The position numbers and the translations under genes are program-made. From positions 1 to 10,911 of the forward strand of contig JAEHDT010000224.1 of the NCBI GenBank assembly GCA_016880225.1: a DNA stretch of 10,911 nucleotides. The letters are read 5' to 3'. The notes beneath the pieces were generated by a model, which was not told where the DNA came from, ran no database searches, and saw nothing but the letters and a program-made list of their open reading frames with translations. Source of the DNA: Gemmatimonadota bacterium. Lineage in GTDB: Bacteria; Gemmatimonadota; Gemmatimonadetes; Gemmatimonadales; GWC2-71-9. Shown in pieces: positions 8,624 to 10,911 of the stretch (position 1 is its first letter; each line of letters opens with the position of its first letter).

Positions 8624-9690
8624 GCGAGCGCCGCTGTCCCAAGTGCGCCACGGTGTACGCCGACACCGCCCGGTTTTGCCCCCGCGACGGCAGCATGCTC
8701 ATGGAAGTCCAGACCAGGCCCGCAGCCTCCGCCGCGGCCACGCCCAGCGGCGGCGCCACCGCGGTCCGCACGCCGCCCACACCCAAGCCGGGCCTCGACC
8801 GCGCCGCGTCCCTCTCGGGCCAGGTGCTCGACGGCCGCTACCAGGTCCAAAAGAAGCTCGGCGAGGGCGGGATGTCCTACGTGTACCTCGCGCGCGAGGT
8901 GGCCACCGGCCACGACGTGGCCATCAAGGTCCTGTCGCCCAAGCTCGCGACCGACCGGAGCTCGGTGGAGCGGCTGCGGCGCGAGGCCGGGCTCGCCATG
9001 CGGCTGGACCATCCCAACGTCTGTCGCATCCTGCGGCTCGGCGAGTCCGAAGATGGGCTCATCTACCTGGTCATGCCCTTTCTCAAAGGCGAGCTGCTCT
9101 CGGACCGCGAGGTGCAGGGCGGGCCGATGGACTTTGGCCTCGGCATCGACGTCCTGCGGCAGGTGTGTGCCGGATTGCACCACGCCCACGAGCTGCTGAT
9201 CGTGCACCGCGACCTGAAGCCGGAGAACATCATGCTGGTGGACGAGGACGGGGGCGGCACGCGGGCCGTGGTCATGGACTTCGGGCTCGCCAAGGAGCGG
9301 CGCGCCGAGGGGCAGCTCGCCAAGCTCACGGCCACGGGGATCATTCTCGGCACGCCCGAGTTCATGAGCCCCGAGCAGATCCGCGGCAAGCAGCTCGACG
9401 CGCGCTCCGACATCTACGCCCTGGGCATCGTGGCCTTCGAGATGTTCACGGGCAAACTGCCGTTTCAGGGCCGGAACGCCCAGGAGATGATGATCGCACG
9501 GCTGCGCGGCCGGCCGCTCAAGCTGCGCCAGCTCCGGGCCGACGCTCCCGACGCGTTGGAGAAGGCCCTGGCCCGGGCCATGGAGTCCAATCCCGACGCG
9601 CGCTACAACACCGCGCTCGAGTTCGCGGACGCGCTCGCGCCGCCCGGCGACGGCGGGCTCCTGTCCCGGATCAAGGAGAGGCTGAAATAA
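8620..9690 (+). CDS. Hanks-type serine/threonine protein kinase with N-terminal zinc ribbon
   Basis: A 356-residue soluble kinase. Residues 1-24 form a small zinc-ribbon-like motif, C6-P-K-C9 and F-C20-P-R-D23-G, where the usual fourth cysteine is replaced by Asp. A Pro/Ala/Thr-rich linker (about 30-65) follows. The kinase domain (about 74-340) has all catalytic signatures: G81-E-G-G loop, K103 (A-I-K), E122 in helix C, H196-R-D198-L-K-P-E-N, D220-F-G222, and an activation segment with T237, T239 and T245 before S250-P-E252. It should therefore be active and phosphorylate Ser/Thr. There is no membrane segment and no PASTA or other extracellular domain, so it acts in the cytoplasm, unlike PknB-type receptors. 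The start ATG shares four bases with the stop of the diguanylate cyclase, indicating coupled translation, and the stop overlaps the apparent start of the E1 alpha gene. The target is unknown; the neighbouring cyclase and E1 alpha are candidates by position only. Confidence 0.95.
   Translation: MSERRCPKCATVYADTARFCPRDGSMLMEVQTRPAASAAATPSGGATAVRTPPTPKPGLDRAASLSGQVLDGRYQVQKKLGEGGMSYVYLAREVATGHDVAIKVLSPKLATDRSSVERLRREAGLAMRLDHPNVCRILRLGESEDGLIYLVMPFLKGELLSDREVQGGPMDFGLGIDVLRQVCAGLHHAHELLIVHRDLKPENIMLVDEDGGGTRAVVMDFGLAKERRAEGQLAKLTATGIILGTPEFMSPEQIRGKQLDARSDIYALGIVAFEMFTGKLPFQGRNAQEMMIARLRGRPLKLRQLRADAPDALEKALARAMESNPDARYNTALEFADALAPPGDGGLLSRIKERLK
9674..9678 (+). promoter_or_regulatory. Shine-Dalgarno sequence inside the kinase 3' end, pointing to an ATA start at 9687
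   Basis: AGGAG lies eight bases before ATA (9687-9689), the ideal distance for initiation there. It is 44 bases from the next accepted start codon, GTG at 9723, which has only a weak CGAG nearby. This site decides the start proposed for the E1 alpha gene. Confidence 0.45.
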
Positions 9691-10781
9691 GGCGCTTTCC
9701 GGCCTTCGATCCGCCCGAGTACGTGGACTGGAAGCCGGACCCCGGCTTGGTGCGCGGCTTCCGGGAGACGATCGCGCGCGATCCCGACCGGGCCGGCGTC
9801 GTCTCACGGATCTCGGCCGACGCCAAGATCGGCCTGTACGCGGGGCTCGTCCGCGCCCGGCTGCACGACATCCAGCTCAAGCGCTGGGTACGCACGGGCG
9901 TGATCTCCAAGGCGTGGCTCGGCACCGGCGAGGAGGCGACGACGGTCGGACCGGTGCAGGCGCTCGAGCGCGGCCGCGACGTGGTGGCGCCGATGATCCG
10001 CAACGCCGCCGCTTGCTGCGAGCTGGGGATGCCGGTCGCCGACATGCTGCGCGCCTATCTGGGCAGCGACGACTCGCCCTCGCGCGGACGCGACCTCCAC
10101 GTGGGGGCGTGGGCCCTGGGAGTGCTGCAGCCGATCTCCCACGTCGGCGACATGGTGCCGGTGATCGGCGGCATCGCGCTCACGTTCAAGCTGCGGGGCG
10201 AAGCGCGGGTCGCCCTCACGTGGGTGGGCGACGGCTCAACCAAGACCGCGGCCGCGCACGAGGGCACGAACTTCGCCGCGGTGCAGCGCCTCCCCGCGAT
10301 CTTCATCGTACAGAACAACCAGGTCGCCCTCGGCACCCGGCTCGAGCAGCACCACCTTCCCGGAACGTTCGACGATTGGGCGGCGAGCTACGGCATCCGT
10401 GGGGGCTCCTTCGACGGCAACAACGTGCTCGATGCCTACGCGGCCACCCGGCTGGCGGCCGAGCGCTGCCGCCGCGGCGAGGGACCCGCGCTGCTCGTCG
10501 CCGAGACGTTCCGGATGGGCGGGCACGCGACGCACGACGAGCGCGAGGCGCGCGACACTCTCCCCGAGGAGCTGTTCAAGCAGTGGGGCAAGCGGGACCC
10601 CATCGGGCTCTACGAGGAGTACCTGAAGGAGGACGGCGTCGCGCCCGGGCGGCTCGAGGAGATCGAGGTGGCGGTGACGGCGGAGGTCGAGCGCGGCGCC
10701 GAGGAGGCGCTGCGGAGTCGCGACACGATGCCGCGCGGGGAAAGCGCGTTGGAGGGCGTATACGCGCCGAACGGTCGCTAG
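9687..10781 (+). CDS. 2-oxoacid (pyruvate/branched-chain) dehydrogenase E1 component, alpha subunit
   Basis: The thiamine-diphosphate-binding alpha subunit of an E1 2-oxoacid decarboxylase, which normally works with an E1 beta subunit, E2 acyltransferase and E3; none of these is in the window. The TPP motif runs from G181-D-G183 to N210-N211 (residues numbered from the ATA). The early core K-R-W-V-R-T-G-V-I-S-K-A-W-L-G-T-G-E-E-A is typical of the branched-chain type. The conserved loop reads G-H280-A-T-H-D-E, where mammalian branched-chain E1 alpha has a phosphorylated serine after the His; here it is Ala281. Length is 364 residues from ATA 9687 or 352 from GTG 9723, both normal. I place the start at 9687 because the preceding region (R-R-F-P-A-F-D-P-P-E-Y) looks like real protein, AGGAG is 8 nt upstream, and the ATAA overlap with the kinase stop mirrors the ATGA overlap at 8620. 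ATA is a very rare start codon, so GTG 9723 remains the conservative choice. The substrate (pyruvate or branched-chain oxoacids) is not settled. Confidence 0.88.
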   Translation: MRRFPAFDPPEYVDWKPDPGLVRGFRETIARDPDRAGVVSRISADAKIGLYAGLVRARLHDIQLKRWVRTGVISKAWLGTGEEATTVGPVQALERGRDVVAPMIRNAAACCELGMPVADMLRAYLGSDDSPSRGRDLHVGAWALGVLQPISHVGDMVPVIGGIALTFKLRGEARVALTWVGDGSTKTAAAHEGTNFAAVQRLPAIFIVQNNQVALGTRLEQHHLPGTFDDWAASYGIRGGSFDGNNVLDAYAATRLAAERCRRGEGPALLVAETFRMGGHATHDEREARDTLPEELFKQWGKRDPIGLYEEYLKEDGVAPGRLEEIEVAVTAEVERGAEEALRSRDTMPRGESALEGVYAPNGR

Positions 10782-10818
10782 GCGCGAACGTCCGTCACGG
10801 GACGGGGTAGCGAAGCGG

Positions 10819-10828
10819 AAGGAGGTGA
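10819..10828 (+). promoter_or_regulatory. Full-length consensus Shine-Dalgarno sequence
   Basis: AAGGAGGTGA is exactly complementary to the common 16S rRNA 3' end and lies five bases before the ATG at 10834. It fixes the start of the last gene and predicts strong initiation, in contrast to the weak or absent sites before most genes in the window. Confidence 0.8.
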
Positions 10829-10833
10829 CCCCG

Positions 10834-10911
10834 ATGCATCGAGTGCTCTTGCTCGGTTCGGTCGTCCTCGCCTGCGCGATGCCGGCGGGCGAGAACCCAC
10901 CCCCGCCCCCA
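10834..10911 (+). CDS. Putative lipoprotein, 3' partial
   Basis: Only the first 26 codons are in the window. They read as a signal peptide: M-H-R, a hydrophobic core V-L-L-L-G-S-V-V, and a lipobox V-L-A-C with C14 as the predicted lipidated cysteine. A proline run (P-P-P-P-P) follows, typical of an extended periplasmic linker. The start is supported by the consensus Shine-Dalgarno at 10819-10828. The gene lies 52 nt after the E1 alpha stop, so it may be the next gene of the operon or a new unit; no terminator with a T tail is seen between them. The function is unknown because the mature domain is outside the window. Confidence 0.7.
   Translation, partial: MHRVLLLGSVVLACAMPAGENPPPPP

Noticed and set aside
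8643..9686. Upstream extension of the E1 alpha frame through the kinase gene
   Set aside because: The extension is Arg/Ala/Gly-rich shadow sequence of the kinase; protein-like sequence begins only near 9687.
10789..10804. CGTCC/GGACG hairpin after the E1 alpha stop as a terminator
   Set aside because: The stem is only 5 bp and has no T tract, so it was not called as a terminator.

Overview
The window is a high-GC, gene-dense bacterial chromosome segment with every supported gene on the + strand. The suggested source is a soil or environmental bacterium, most likely Gemmatimonadota or a neighbouring GC-rich phylum. The basis is indirect: GC-rich third codon positions, a secreted Big_2/TolB-propeller protein, small lipoproteins, and a signalling gene set of that style. 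No rRNA or marker comparison could be run, so the phylum is inference. No tRNA, rRNA, CRISPR array, transposase or phage gene was seen.

Left block (1-3385): the 3' part of a surface or periplasmic protein with four Ig-like (Big_2) repeats and a C-terminal TolB-type propeller. It is followed 13 nt later by a zinc-less quinone oxidoreductase-like MDR dehydrogenase, and 7 nt later by a small lipoprotein with a C-terminal membrane segment. The close spacing suggests one transcript.

Intergenic region (3386-3703): 318 bp without a gene. It holds a cluster of inverted repeats that can fold into a branched structure (3400-3517), a terminator-like hairpin with a T tail (3579-3603), and an AT-rich island with weak promoter-like boxes just before gyrA.

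Right block (3704-10781): gyrA (DNA gyrase subunit A), a threonine/serine dehydratase-family PLP enzyme, a REC-GAF-GGDEF diguanylate cyclase, a soluble Hanks-type Ser/Thr kinase with an N-terminal zinc ribbon, and the E1 alpha subunit of a 2-oxoacid dehydrogenase. Gaps are 1 nt, 8 nt, a 4-nt ATGA overlap and an ATAA junction, so this looks like one translationally coupled operon. It combines DNA topology, amino-acid catabolism, c-di-GMP and phosphorylation signalling, and TPP-dependent oxidative decarboxylation. A new lipoprotein gene begins at 10834 behind a perfect Shine-Dalgarno sequence and runs off the window.

The most notable points are: the apparent AUA start of the E1 alpha gene, where one G-to-A change could have turned ATGA into ATAA while keeping the kinase stop; the branched palindromic element before gyrA; a valine at the quinolone-contact serine position of GyrA; and a C10 tract near the end of the dehydratase whose slippage would fuse it to the diguanylate cyclase. 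No clearly new multi-gene system is visible. Most of the window is recognisable families in an unusual arrangement.
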